A stretch of DNA of 64,000 nt from Dendrolimus kikuchii (lineage: Eukaryota > Arthropoda > Insecta > Lepidoptera > Lasiocampidae), in contig CM034411.1 of the NCBI GenBank assembly GCA_019925095.2, positions 5,743,501 to 5,807,500 on the forward strand, given 5' to 3'. The notes under the pieces were generated by a model. It saw nothing but the letters and a program-made list of their open reading frames with translations, was not told the DNA's origin and did not search any database. Shown here piece after piece: positions 21,651 through 32,666 of the stretch. A program made the position numbers and the translations under genes. The stretch's first letter is position 1. Each line of letters starts with the position of its first letter.

Positions 21651-21768
21651 AATGACGTCATAATTTTGATGAACAAAAATATTTTATTGATTATTATTTA
21701 AACGTTCATTAAAATTATTTCTGTGATGAAACTTTTAAAGTAAAATTATAGGAAGGTATTATAGTATA

Positions 21769-21985
21769 CTAGCTTTCGCGACAGACGTTGTTCTGCCCGG
21801 AAGAAATAAAATTTAGAACCCGATTGCAGCGCCACCTACCGGGTCCAAATGTAAGCAATCCTATCTTTCAAGTTGGATCAAACTGCACACGATGTGAAAA
21901 TTTGATTAAAATCGGTCAAGTAGTTTAGGGAGTCCATCGCGGACAAACAACGTGACACGTAATTTATATATATTAAGATATAGTA
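21769..21985 (-). mobile_element. Helitron family H2
   Basis: CTAG at 21769-21772 preceded by A, then GACAGACGTTGTTCTGCC and CAGCGCCACCTACCGGGTCC. The left end is the element's 3' end. The 5' end lies in the TATATATTAAGAT run. Confidence 0.65.
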
Positions 21986-22608
21986 TAGTATATTTCAAGA
22001 GACACTTTTTTAAAATTATGTACATTGCTTTGTAATTTAGTTTATATATGTCAAGTATCAAATTCGACTCCAAATGAGGAAGTTACAGAAGTTATAAAAA
22101 TACAAATATAATTAATATTGGTCTACTGCAAAATGATAGATTGTCTCTTAAAATTCAGATTACATGTACTGATAAATGTATACATTTTCAAGAACAATAA
22201 AACAGTTTTGTTATGTAAAAATATAAAACCACTAATAAGATGAAGTCTACGAAAACGAGAAGGCGAGTATACACAGACATACATATATTATTAAAACAAA
22301 TTACATATTTTAAGATGTATAATGTAGTTTTGACGTCATTCCTCTTGAAACAGTATTTAGAATGTGAGATGTGTCATCGACTAGGTTTACGTAATGACGA
22401 TTATGGACCCCGAGGTCCAACACGTTTTCAGAAACGTGAGGAGAACATTGGGGCATCACTATGTAATAAATGGGACACTCAGACAACACGGGTGAAAAAC
22501 ATCAATTACATCAATATGTTTTGTGTGCGAGAAGTGAGATTTAATTAATTCTCACTTCTTCCACAATAATTGGCTACTCTAGAGTGCTACTACGATATGT
22601 GCGTTTTA
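21986..22608. other. AT-rich sequence; one unassigned short ORF
   Basis: A 102-codon plus-strand ORF (22240-22548) includes a C-x2-C pair but resembles nothing I know and shows no supporting features. Probably chance. Confidence 0.4.
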
Positions 22609-22925
22609 TCCGTGCAGGAACGGAGAAAGAATACAATTTCCTGCGGCCGGGCGGCCTGTCGTAACAGGCGACTAAACAACCCACAGCCAGGTGGTAGGGC
22701 ATTTGCCCTACCACCTGACTGGATGGCTACCACCCCTGGTCTAGAGCATGCCGCCATAATAACCTTGAGTTGTGTTCCGGCATTAGTGACCCGGTTCCAG
22801 ACTCACTTAAGAGAGCAGCAGCGCATTTGTAGCACCTTTGGTGTTGCAAATGTCCATAGGCGATTGTAACCGCTTTCCATCCAGTAGGCCGTCTGCCTGT
22901 CTGCTGAACTCCAGCAATAAAAAAA
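22609..22925 (+). repeat. S repeat, full length
   Basis: Starts ATCCGTGCAGGAACGGAG, ends CTCCAGCAATAAAAAAATG. Close to the 21.3-kb copy. Confidence 0.85.
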
Positions 22926-24109
22926 TGTGCATCGGATAAAAACCAACGTGAGTGAGTGACTGTATCCGACCAAAAGTCGGAGTGGGAATGTAGTCCTGTC
23001 GTTTCACCCATATACTTTTATCTTCAAGCGAGAATGGAACGAGCCGAGTAGTGGGGTTGATGAATATAAACTACTCTCTATTATTATTCTGGCAGTAAAT
23101 AAACTCGTTAAATTAGTACAATAATCTGACAATTACAAATATATAGAATTTTTAATTGCATCATAATGCAAAATATATGTTTAAATTGGCAATTACGACT
23201 CAAACGGTAATTTTTATTTAATCTATACTAATAAATGAAATAGAATTTTCTGTCTGGGATTTTAAAATAAACTTACAAAATTATACGATGCTTAATCATA
23301 AATTACCGTTATTTTGCAATTTTTATATAAAGGTTTACAAAGTTATACAAAGGTTTGTCTCGGAAATCCTCCAAAATAGCTTAATGAATTTCATAGAAGA
23401 TTTCAAAGACTATTACAATTATTTGAGCTCAATTTTTAATTTTTATTTCAAAAATATGAATATTAAGACATATTAGTATTTTCTATAGTATTTGTCAAAA
23501 ACTCATAAAAAAAATACCATAAATGTGTATATATAATAGTTGTAAAGATAATGTTGCTGGCAAGTTTGTTGCGCCCCTTCTTCTCCATAAACAGTAACTC
23601 AAATTGCTTTAGAAGCGGTGGTAAACTGTGTGAGATTCCATTCTGAAATAAATTCAAATCATTTTCATCTTTGCATAGTACAAGACAAAGTTGTTTTCTG
23701 CGTCAAATAGATTTACTGATTAGGGTTTAGTCGCGGGGAAAACTACAGATAACTACTCTAGTTTGCATATAAATCGGGCCGGCATATATCACTTTTGAGG
23801 TTCACCGTTCTAGTGAGCCGTATGTCTCTATGAAACTCTAGATGCAAAGGGGTATTTGCACGGCGTCCGGGCAATACCGCCTCGACCGATGGCATCGGAC
23901 CACAGATTATTCTGGTTGACTGTACTCACGTGCTGGATAGCGTGATCGAGATGAATTTGATTTGTATAGAAAAATCGGGTTTCTGAGTCACGTTTCTTTA
24001 GTGAGAGTAGATCTTATTCAACGGATGTAAAGGTCAGAGGGACATAAATAAATCGGCCAAGTGCGTGTGGACTACATTTATCGTATCGAAGGATTTCGAT
24101 GTATATACA
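22926..24109. other. AT-rich sequence without recognisable gene
   Basis: The block ATAAATCGGCCAAGTGCGTG at 24048-24067 is a fragment of a repeat also seen near 48305. Nothing coding is recognised. Confidence 0.5.
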
Positions 24110-24112
24110 TAT

Positions 24113-24185
<73 letters not shown>

Positions 24186-24605
24186 CATACATACATAACT
24201 TCACGCCAGTTCCCTTGCGGGGTAGGTACGAACAACAGAGTGCAATTTAGGCTTATTCTTACACACCTCACTTGCCTCTTTGACATTCATAACTCTTGTC
24301 ATGCAAACTCGTCTGTTCTTAAGGCTCCTGACATCACCTTCTGCTAATACACGATCAATTTGATCATGGAAGGTGTGTCGTGGCCTTCCACGACTTCTGC
24401 ATCCATCCACTTTTGCATTGTATATCTGTTTAGTCATTCTTTCATCATGCATTCTTTCCACATGCCCGAACCACCGGAGCATTCCTTTCCTTACCTTCAC
24501 CCCGACACTCTCTTTCTTACTTCGGTATTACGGAACGCGGTCCGCGAGCGTCACTCCGCAGATTTTGCGCAGTATATATATATATATATATATACATATA
24601 TATAC
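24110..24605. repeat. (TA)n microsatellite split by an RTE insertion
   Basis: TA runs at about 24115-24180 and 24574-24598 flank the RTE copy directly. The insertion probably landed inside one TA tract, so its target duplication cannot be told from the repeat. Confidence 0.85.
24178..24573 (-). pseudogene. RTE-like copy (subfamily A) inside TA tract
   Basis: The minus strand reads MLRWFGHVERMHDERM ... YPARELA with the (ATGT)n tail at the left. The upstream part (CGVTLADRV) is shortened around 24525-24530 by a small deletion. Confidence 0.88.
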
Positions 24606-24616
24606 ACGTTTCTGAA

Positions 24617-25225
24617 TATCGCAAAATACTTGAGTGGTTACCTATCCCACTTCGCCGGAATGCTCATCTTCTCAATTTACTATATCGTTTAATGTTTATA
24701 CCTTATACCCCTCCTTATCTTAAGGAATGTTTCAACTGCCTTTATACGTCACACAGCCTCAATTTGCGCTCCGCTAATAATCTCCTGTTAATGGCACCTG
24801 CACACTCTTCAATTTTTTATTCCAACTCCTTCGCCAAGCAGCCTGTCTTGCTTTGGAACTATTTGCCCACTGACATCAGAAAAGCTAAATCTTTTGCCAT
24901 ATTTAAAAATTCACTCAGAAATCATTATGATAGTCTTACGCAATAATGTATGTGCTTGTTTACAATACTTTAGACTGTAATCTGCTGTCCATGTATGTAA
25001 TTTTTATTTATATGTTTTTTTCTTTGTTGCATATTATTATGCATGCAATGCATCTTAAATTATCTGTAATTATTTACAGATAATTTAAGAATTCCCTTTG
25101 AGTCAGGTTGCCTGGAAGAGATTGCTTTTAGCGATAAGGCGGTCTTTTGTTTTAGCAAGTAACTAAGGTCTTGTTGTGCATTTTTGTAATTTTTGTTTTG
25201 GTGAAAATAAAATGTTGTCTATTAG
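24617..25225 (+). pseudogene. C-terminal RT region and 3' UTR of a CR1/jockey-like element
   Basis: Open from about 24617 to a TAA at 24944. It reads WLPIPLRRNAHLL, MFIPYTPPYL, then NSFAKQPVLLWNYLPTDIRK and FKNSLRNHY, the typical C-terminus of CR1/jockey reverse transcriptases. The 3' UTR carries the stem-loop module at 25103-25140 (GGAAGAGATTGC ... GCGATAAGGC) and a GGTGAAAATAAAATG tail near 25200. The RT core is missing. This copy ties the stem-loop module to its coding family. Confidence 0.8.
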
Positions 25226-26329
25226 ATATAGACAACACTTTATTGCTCACCAAATTGTCTATGTATTTAGTCCTCTACAGTTGGGGTCATCTCAATGTCG
25301 TTGCGAATTCAGGATCGTGGAATCATGTCTATCCCGATAAAAGACATTTCTGTCAGAGACGTGTTTTCGTCGTGCCTTCTACTTCTTGCCTTCTACGCTA
25401 GTTTTACGATGGAATAGTTCTTCTTCCATGGTTTTACAATAAATTCTAAAACAATGTTCTTGTAATAGAGCGCGTTAAAATGCCTCGCTATCATATTACT
25501 TTTGAACTATTATTTAAACAATAATTGATACGCTATTTTGGTCATTGAAGATATGACGTAATAACTTGCTGTACTTATACAAAATATGTGAAGTTGCGAT
25601 GTTTTGTAAGTTAATAAAAGGTGTCTCATTTGATTTGACTATTATTATTGTTTTTTATTTAATTATTATTTTGCTGATCAATAAAGTGTCTGTTTATATT
25701 TTTATTGGACAAGAATAAACGTTTCTGAGAAAATAGAATTTTTATGTTAGTAGGCATACAGGGCAACTGTAAATCCTGTATGGCAGGTGTCGTGAACTGC
25801 TGACCGGTTTATAAGCACGTCATATTGAGTTTTTATTACAGCCAGCATTACATATAATGAAGATGTTTAATCGAATCTTGAAGTATATTTTTGATATTTA
25901 AGAGTATACGGCAGTAACTAGTTTTGTAGTTTACTTGTCACGTTTAGAAAGAATATAGGATATGGCTCTGCGAGTTTCGAAAAATAACAGAGAATGATGC
26001 GTGTTGTTTTTTTTGAAAACGGCTGGGCTGGTCACAGACTCGGGGTCTCTGACTCAAATTGGCAATCTACCATTAAAATTAACCGTTATACGTTAAAGTT
26101 ACGATCGATTCGATTGAATCGAATTAGAATCGTAACTTTAACGGTTTTGGTAATCTGTAAACTATCTCGGCTCAATATTGAATCAATCTTGATTTGTCCG
26201 AGAATAATTTAATATGTATTTAAGAGACTACGGATATTTGATCATCTTGTCAGTCGAATGGATCTTGATTCGCACTGATATGGTTTTTTTTTCTGAACTT
26301 AAGACTGGTCGACAGAGAACTTGGTATCG
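25226..26329. other. AT-rich sequence, fold-back at 26091-26143
   Basis: No gene seen. CGTTAAAGTTACGAT (26091-26105) pairs perfectly with ATCGTAACTTTAACG (26129-26143), and the flanks are also partly complementary, which suggests a small fold-back element. Confidence 0.55.
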
Positions 26330-26515
26330 ATCAATGAAAATATTACATCGGAATCCGATTTTTATTCAACCGGAACACTTTAAACCGCTCCCAGGAAAAT
26401 TCCTGTGGGATTCCCGGAAAATAAAGTAACGGAGATTCTAAATCCGGAAATATGCTATCCATCAGCAAAAACCGCATCAAAATCGGCCCTGTGAGCTTTA
26501 AAAGGCCTGTAAAGT
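26330..26515 (-). repeat. Dispersed repeat H3 fragment
   Basis: Shares CAGGAAAATTCCTGTGGGAT and CCGGAAAATAAAGTAAC blocks with the other H3 copies. Confidence 0.5.
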
Positions 26516-26532
26516 TTCGTCAAGTATTAACA

Positions 26533-26638
26533 TACATACATTACTTCACGCCAGTTCCCTTGCGGGGTAGGCACGAACAACAGAGCGTCATTTAGGCTTA
26601 TTCTTACACACCTCACTTGCTTCTTTGACATTAAATAT
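26533..26638 (-). pseudogene. RTE-like 3' fragment with 9-bp target duplication
   Basis: About 105 bp of the 3' end: tail TACATACAT, then the YPARELA region. GTATTAACA at 26524-26532 and 26639-26647 flanks it. Subfamily A marker (AGGCTTATTCTT on plus). Confidence 0.8.
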
Positions 26639-26681
26639 GTATTAACAAACAACTATAAATAATAATAACAAATAAATAAAT

Positions 26682-27005
26682 TGAATGTCGGGGTGAAGGT
26701 AAGGAAAGGAATGCTCCGGTGGTTCGGGCATGTGGAAAGAATGCATGATGAAAGAATGACTAAACAGATATACAATGCAAAAGTGGATGGATGCAGAAGT
26801 CGTGGAAGGCCACCTTCCATAATCAAATTGATCGTGTACTAGCGGAGGGTGATGTCAGGAGCCTTAAGAACAGACGAGTGTGCATGACAAGAGTTATGAA
26901 TGTCAAAGAAGCAAGTGAGGTTTGTAAGAATGGGCCTAAATGGCGCTCTGTTGTTCGTGCCTACCCCGCAAGGGAACTGGCGTGAAGTTATGTATGTATG
27001 TATGT
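26682..27005 (+). pseudogene. RTE-like copy (subfamily B) with 11-bp target duplication
   Basis: Codes for MLRWFGHVERM ... YPARELA with a small deletion in the RPRHTF motif, then (ATGT)n. AATAAATAAAT occurs at 26671-26681 and 27006-27016. It lies in opposite orientation to the copy 45 bp upstream, so these are two separate insertions. Confidence 0.85.
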
Positions 27006-27067
27006 AATAAATAAATCAGCAAACACACAGATTGTACATCCCTAAGCTAAGCAAATTATGCTTGTGT

Positions 27068-27136
27068 GTTTTGTCACCTCTTACGACAGGCCGCCCGGCT
27101 GTAGAAAATTGTATTCTTTCTCCGTTCCTGCACGGC
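27068..27136 (-). repeat. S repeat, 5'-end fragment
   Basis: TTTTGTCACCTCTTACGACA through TTCTTTCTCCGTTCCTGCAC. Only the first ~70 bp of S remain. Confidence 0.7.
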
Positions 27137-28404
27137 TAATGTGGCCATCGCCATATATTATAATTTTATTGTTCTTCGAATCTGTTATCAACTAGCCTGT
27201 GGCGCTATAAACGGGAATTACCTCATACCAATGCAATAATATTTAGCCAAAAGGTCACAGTTATGTATTTCCTTCCTCATTTATCGGAACGACATAAGAA
27301 CAATTCAATTAGAACGTTCATTAAATGCGATTTCAATTAATTCACATTGTTTAATCAAGTTTAGAATATAAACAGGAACAAATCCGTTACTACCTATCCA
27401 TAATATAATAAAATGGTTAGTTATGTTTGTTCGTTCAGATCTCGTCTCACTTTTCTCGTTAATGACCATATGGGCATGTGTGAGGTATCACTGCGGATCA
27501 CACATTTGTGGATGAGATATCTGAAGTCACATGCATATATATCCAACGATGGATAAGTTGTTGGAAAGACTGTGGCGGGACAATTATGCTTGTTAATCAG
27601 GGGCGATAGGAGACAGTTCAACCTTGCGATGACTTTCATCCTGGTACCCGCTCACATGAATCGATGAATGAATCTTTAATTGTTGGTAAATATGCCCTCT
27701 GTAAGGCTATAATAATAATAAAGTACTGGGCTCCAAAGATACCTGTTTATATGTTGAGGTAATAATCAGTCTACTAAAGTTGTTTGATAAGTCACGGGCC
27801 ACACAAATATCAGCAATGGGCCACAGTTTGCCCAAGGATTTATATTGTATGTCATTTAAGCCCGGGTTTTTGGAGGGCTTGTCTGGGTCCATGGGACGAC
27901 CAACTCGTGTGACACTCATTGTTCGGCAATTAATCCCATGTGCACTATAGGAATGTACTCGAAGATAATCTTGGGTCATTGTGGGATTATCGTAGGAAAT
28001 TAGAACAAAAAGGACTGTGTTATTGTGATGAACTAATAGAGAATCTGGGACCTAGGACTATGGGGAATTTTGCCTGCCCGTTGCAATGCTCATAGAACAT
28101 GAGTAATTTAATTGATTTAGATCTGAAAATAGATCAGTCACCCAAGAGGTGTCTATACCTCCGAAAGGAGAACACCTTTCTCTATCCTGTGTGGTTTCAT
28201 GCCAACTATGGGCTTGAAGCTCAACAGCACATCTCTATAATTCCAACGACGAATGATCCAAATATGCTTCGATGCTTATCTATCCCATCTAGATACGAGA
28301 CCGAGCCAGCGGAAGCGTTCAGATTTTGTTTTTCTTTAAATCAGCTTATATTGTGAGATGTTGATAGAATATGTAGTATATATATATATATATTATCTGA
28401 ATAT
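27137..28404. other. Unassigned region, several short ORFs
   Basis: Minus-strand ORFs at 27421-27639 and 27707-27979 and a plus ORF at 28099-28356 have more balanced composition than their surroundings, but no motif I recognise. They may be relics of an element. A short TA run lies at 28377-28392. Confidence 0.35.
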
Positions 28405-28442
28405 CCACCGGCAGCGGGTCCTAGGGTCTAAGCTGCCGGTGG
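28405..28442 (-). ncRNA. Perfect 11-bp stem-loop after an R4-like stop codon
   Basis: CCACCGGCAGC and GCTGCCGGTGG pair perfectly around a 16-nt loop. In the sense (minus) direction it begins 6 nt after the TAG at 28451-28449 that ends the remnant's FLSL C-terminus. The placement is like that of the jockey stem-loop. Confidence 0.7.
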
Positions 28443-28448
28443 TTAGAA

Positions 28449-28920
28449 CTACAAAGACAGGAACCTCCTCACAATTCATGCCGTCTTTTATTGACGGCCT
28501 CTGTGGTTGAGCGAGCTAAGCCTTTACCGGCTTGCCTCACTGCAACGCAGAGGCTCCGGGTTCGATTCCTGGTATTGTAAATTTCGGAAACGTATTTTCT
28601 TCGTTATTTACTATGGTCTGGGTGTCTGGGATCGGCCCCAGAGTGGTCCGTTGTATATTACCCATAACACAAGCGTAACTCGCTTAAATTGGGGATATAC
28701 AGTGTGTGTGTTTGTCTGCCGATTTATTATTATTATTATTATTATTGATGCCTTCTGTATCTGGTACTTCATCTAGCATTCTAGTGAGAGCTTCTCTAGT
28801 TAGCGGTCTACGCTCTTCGCTGTAAGACTAGGTGCCGTGACAACTATCGGCACAATGATCATTGACTTCATACGCCACATGGCGGTAATCTCGTGAGTAG
28901 GATCTAAGAATTTACTTAAT
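28449..28920 (-). pseudogene. C-terminus of an R4/Dong-like retrotransposon, interrupted by a SINE
   Basis: The minus strand reads DPTHEITAMWRMKSMIIVPIV, then LEKLSL and QKA. After the inserted T2 SINE it resumes in another frame as IVRRFLSL and stops at 28449. The pattern of HE...MW, IVPIV, QKA and RRFL is what I recall for the extreme C-terminus of R4/Dong-like elements. Two stops and a frame change make it non-functional. Confidence 0.6.
28494..28748 (+). mobile_element. tRNA-derived SINE, family T2, with (ATT)n tail
   Basis: GGCCTCTGTGGTTGAGCGAG (box A region), box B GGTTCGATTCC at 28559-28569, and a body with GGTCTGGGTGTCTGGGATCG. It ends in an ATT repeat. TTATTGA occurs on both sides as a possible short target duplication. 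It lies inside the R4-like C-terminus. Confidence 0.85.
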
Positions 28921-28925
28921 TTTCT

Positions 28926-29540
28926 TTTTTAATCTTAATAAAAAATTACTAATGACAAAGTTTCTGAGGATGAATGTTTATTTCATTTTTCCGCAAACCT
29001 ACTGGACGGATTTTGATGAAACTACAGTATATAGTTATATAACATATACTTTAAAAACATATTATGTAAATAACCCAAACTATAACGATAAGTGACCAGT
29101 AAAAACGTCGACGCTGTGAGTCATGTCATGGTCTCAGGCAGAGAGCCGTACGGGCGGGGTGCAACCTGAGGTGAATAATACGCGTCAACGCCGTCTACGC
29201 GACCCAAGGCGGGCAGATGTCGTTGATGGTTATGTACATATTACAAATTTTCAGGATAAACGCAGATGAAATCGCGAGCGGCCAGCATGTTTGTAAATTG
29301 TGGTGTTTTTGAGGACAAATCCACCTACTTACCTATGTATTTGTACCACATCCATGCGGTATAGATGATTCATTAATTAAATTTAATAAATAAATTCATT
29401 GTTTAATGGTTATAAATTCAATTAATGTAAATTTATATTTCCAGAAATAAATATACATATTAAATTTTTGTAATAATAACATTATTTTTAAATTAGCTTG
29501 GCGGGTTTGAAACATCGGTTATCTCGATGTGCAGGTTTTA
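28926..29540. other. Sequence without recognisable gene
   Basis: GATGAAATCGCGAGCGGCCAG at 29267 resembles a Helitron 3' end without a CTAG. Nothing coding is recognised. Confidence 0.45.
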
Positions 29541-29561
29541 TCACGATATATTTCTTCACAA

Positions 29562-29672
29562 TTAGCACGTGGTACTTGTAATAATATGCACATCAGGTCA
29601 GAAAACGGCCCAAGTGGTGCATGCTTTCCGGCCAGAATTCGAACCCGTACCTTTTGAGTTTGGGACGCATGT
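29562..29672 (-). mobile_element. SINE T1 fragment
   Basis: The minus strand matches the 15750-15860 part of T1: AAACTCAAAAGGTACG, box B GGTTCGAATTC, then CCGGAAAGCATGCACCACTT. Confidence 0.65.
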
Positions 29673-29795
29673 TCTAATTCTTTTACAATGCAGGGCGTCA
29701 AACTTTGGAATATGCTGCCTCTTACTGTCAGAGTGGCCAAATCCTTACCAAAATTTAGAAATTTACTCAGAAAACAATATTTGTCCACGTCTGAT
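29673..29795 (+). pseudogene. C-terminal fragment of a CR1/jockey-like RT
   Basis: In frame: GVKLWNMLPLTVRVAKSLP, FRNLLRKQYLSTSD, stop. Same family signature (LWN.LP) as 24.9 kb and 60.8 kb. Confidence 0.65.
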
Positions 29796-30259
29796 TAACA
29801 TAATATAATCATGCTAATACATTTAATATAATATTATATAATAGTCGAATTACAGCCAGACGCCATAGTCCCTATAGTGCCAGATCCCCAGTTCCATTAA
29901 CAGCTCATCCTAATACCCTATGTTCCCATTTTCTACAATAGTCCTACACTGACCGGGGCTTGTCCTTGGGTTCATTTTATATGGTGTAGACAGGGTTAAT
30001 CGCCAGTCAGTGTCACGCCGTATTTATTACATTTACGGAATGGTATTTGTCGAAGGGGTGTCTAGGCGTTGTTTGCTATACAGCCGCCGTTTGTACACGA
30101 ATGTGTTAACGCTTTATAAATAACGCATATTCGTCCACAGCCTAATAAATCTTTAACACTAAAGCATCACGAAATAAGTCCAGCAGGTGCGGCGCTACGG
30201 TCGCGCAACGGAATGTTAGAAAGATAACATACCTTTAAAAAGGTTCTGATTGAATAGTA
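29796..30259. other. Sequence without recognisable gene
   Basis: Possibly the 3' UTR of the preceding fragment. No other feature seen. Confidence 0.4.
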
Positions 30260-30581
30260 CTAGTGGTCGCCCGTGGTCGAAATTCGACCATAATAATTTG
30301 TTGTCAAAGACTTATACTTCTGTAATCACAGATTTCGCCAAGGTAATAATAAATAAAAGAGTATACCTATATATGCGTATGTGTGTCAAATACATGGTAG
30401 TGTGTGTAATGTTTTTTTTTTATTGATTTAATGTATTTTTTATGCATAATTTTAAAAAAAATTAGCATTCATCGCTTCTTCTCTATATAAACTATAAGTG
30501 TGCGAAATTTCATACTCCTCCGTCCGCGCAATTTTCGTAAAAAGGGGTACAAAGTTTTTGCTTCACGTATTAATATATAGA
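30260..30581 (-). mobile_element. Helitron family H1, complete
   Basis: CTAG at 30260-30263 next to A, hairpin GGTCGAA-A-TTCGACC just inside, and the other end CACGTATTAATATATAGA followed by T (TC start on the minus strand). Confidence 0.82.
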
Positions 30582-30926
30582 TTAGTAAATTGAATAATAA
30601 TATACTGTAACATTTGCATTAAGACATTCGATAAAAACAACATAACAACGTGGCTGGGCTGATCTGTGTGATTAGTTACATTTTTTGCCGCGTGACTTTC
30701 TCCGTGGAGTGCACTCTAAAGGGATTGCACAGCTAAAATTTGGTAGTCTATTAAACAGTATTATTCAGTGGGATAAAAAGTATCCTAAGCGTTGAAGCTG
30801 GATATAAGCTCGGTGTCAAGTTTCGTGTTAATCCTTTCAGTAGTTTGGAAGATTTCTCTAACAGACATAGATACAGACAAACATGAAAAGCATTTTACTC
30901 GAACCCTTTACATATTTATTATATAA
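30582..30926. other. Sequence without recognisable gene
   Basis: Contains AAGTTTCGTGTTAATCC and CTCTAACAGACATAGATACA, generic Helitron-like wording, but no ends. Confidence 0.4.
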
Positions 30927-31148
30927 CTAGCGGGCCCGATAGACATTGTACATCTCGGAAAAAATTAAAATCTAGAACCTTATTCCAGTGCCATGTACCG
31001 GATCCAATTGTGAATCTAAACCATGCCGAGACCCATATGAACAATTGAACAAACACAATTCTTTTATCAAAATTGGTTCAACCATTTAGGAGGAATTTAG
31101 TGATACACACGAACAGAAGAAAGATATAAATGTATATATAAAAACAGA
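30927..31148 (-). mobile_element. Helitron family H2, probably complete
   Basis: CTAG at 30927-30930 preceded by A. The far end reads AAAACAGA followed by T, giving a TC start on the minus strand. The terminal hairpin is decayed. Confidence 0.6.
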
Positions 31149-31159
31149 TATTAACGGTC

Positions 31160-31245
31160 TTATTCATATTGAGTTAGAGAGTTTAAACGATTCTTTAAGA
31201 ACCATAAAGAAGCCTTCAAACTTACTCCTAACTCAATATGAATAA
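31160..31245. mobile_element. Small fold-back element, 18-bp inverted ends
   Basis: TTATTCATATTGAGTTAG (31160-31177) is the reverse complement of 31228-31245, and the inner sequence is also partly self-complementary. Non-coding, 86 bp. Confidence 0.65.
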
Positions 31246-31304
31246 TATCGGTAATCTTTAAATTATTTCAATGTAATAATCGGATCTTTGGAATCTACTG
31301 ATCC

Positions 31305-31902
31305 ACTGATCTACTTTGGGGAATAGTTTGAATGGAGCGTTAGGTAAACTTCTAGGCGCTAAGAACCTCAGCCAGAAGGCCCAGCTCGCCATACACAACG
31401 CGGTGCTGGTACCTACGCTCACGTATGGAAGCGAGAGTTGGGTATGGAAGAGAGAGCATGAAAGTAGAGTAAACGCGGTTGAGATGCGAGCACTGCGCAA
31501 AATCTGCGGAGTGACTCTCGCGGACCGCGTTCGTAATACCGAAGTAAGAAAGAGAGTTGGTTTGAAAGAGAGTGTCGGGGTGAAGGTAAGGAAAGGAATG
31601 CTCCGGTGGTTCGGGCATGTGGAAAGAATGCATGATGAAAGAATGACTAAACAGATATACAATGCAAAAGTGGATGGATGCAGAAGTCGTGGAAGGCCAC
31701 GACACACCTTCCATGATCAAATTGATCGTGTACTAGCGGAGGGTGATGTCAGGAGCCTTAAGAACAGACGAGTGTGCATGACAAGAGTTATGAATGTCAA
31801 AGAAGCAAGTGAGGTGTGTAAGAATGGGCCTAAATGGCGCTCTGTTGTTCGTGCCTACCCCGCAAGGGAACTGGCGTGAAGTTATGTATGTATGTATGTA
31901 TG
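31305..31902 (+). pseudogene. RTE-like copy (subfamily B), longest uninterrupted frame
   Basis: One open frame (31316-31879, 187 codons) from NGALGKLLGAKNLSQK through KICGVTLADRVRNTE, LRWFGHVERM and RSRGRPRHTF to YPARELA, then (ATGT)n. TACTGATCC at 31296-31304 and 31903-31911 is a likely 9-bp target duplication. Intact but lacking the RT core, so not functional by itself. Confidence 0.88.
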
Positions 31903-31948
31903 TACTGATCCGAATGAGATTTTTTCTGATTTAAATTAATTGTACAAA

Positions 31949-32060
31949 CTCAATCTCCGACAGACGCTGCTCTGCACTGAAAAAATAAAAATCTAGAACC
32001 AGCCGGATTCCAGCGCCACCTACCGGATCTAATTGTGAATCTAATTCTAAACCATTTCGG
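31949..32060 (-). mobile_element. Helitron family H2 fragment
   Basis: CCGACAGACGCTGCTCTGCA and CAGCGCCACCTACCGGATC. No terminus. Confidence 0.5.
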
Positions 32061-32384
32061 ACCCAATAATTTTCTTTCGGTTTATAATTTGCAATTGGGT
32101 TCCACCTGCTACTAAACTTAATGCGGGTATTTAACTTAGGCTTTCAACTCATATATAACATAGTCTGTTAAACCGAAGTTGACTTTACTTTGTTTAAAGT
32201 TTATTTTAATTTTGTTTTCTATTCTCAATCTTGTTTTAGTCTTTTTAGTGCATTACTTTTAAATTGTCCTTTTTGCAGTCGGTTTTTGATTTTTTTAATT
32301 TTTTCTTTTTAATTTCACCCACTCCGATTGCTTATTTCTTTTTTCTTTTTGGTATTAAGTAGATAGAGGGAAAGTGAAGTGCAG
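32061..32384. other. T-rich sequence, nothing recognised
   Basis: No ORF or known repeat. Confidence 0.45.
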
Positions 32385-32654
32385 TATGCAGACGGCCCGC
32401 CAGATGGAAAGCGGTTACCATCGCTTATGGATATTAGTAACACCAAAGGGGTGTGCTACCTCTGTCTAAAGGGAGACTGGAAGCTGGCCGCCACTAATGC
32501 CGGAACACAACTCAAGGTTTTTATGGCAGTATACTCTAGATCAGGGTAGCCATCCAGTCATACCCTACCACCTGGCTATGGGTTGTTTTGTCGCCTCTTA
32601 CGACAGACTTCTCGGCCGAAGGAAATTGTATTCTTGCTCCTTTCCTGTACGGAT
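32385..32654 (-). repeat. S repeat, near full length
   Basis: From GCAGACGGCCCGCCAGATGG to TCCTTTCCTGTACGGAT. The 3' A-rich end is lost and there are several deletions. Confidence 0.75.
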
Positions 32655-32666
32655 TGAAATTTTATA

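Noticed and set aside
22240..22548. 102-codon ORF with cysteines as a possible novel gene
   Set aside because: No homology recognised, AT-rich codons, no splice or promoter support, flanked by repeats; probably chance.
24692..24946. Short plus-strand ORF as an independent protein
   Set aside because: The open frame extends upstream without a start and matches the C-terminus of CR1/jockey-like RTs.
27421..28356. Three consecutive ORFs as a degenerate transposase
   Set aside because: I could not find any catalytic motif or terminal repeats; left as unassigned.
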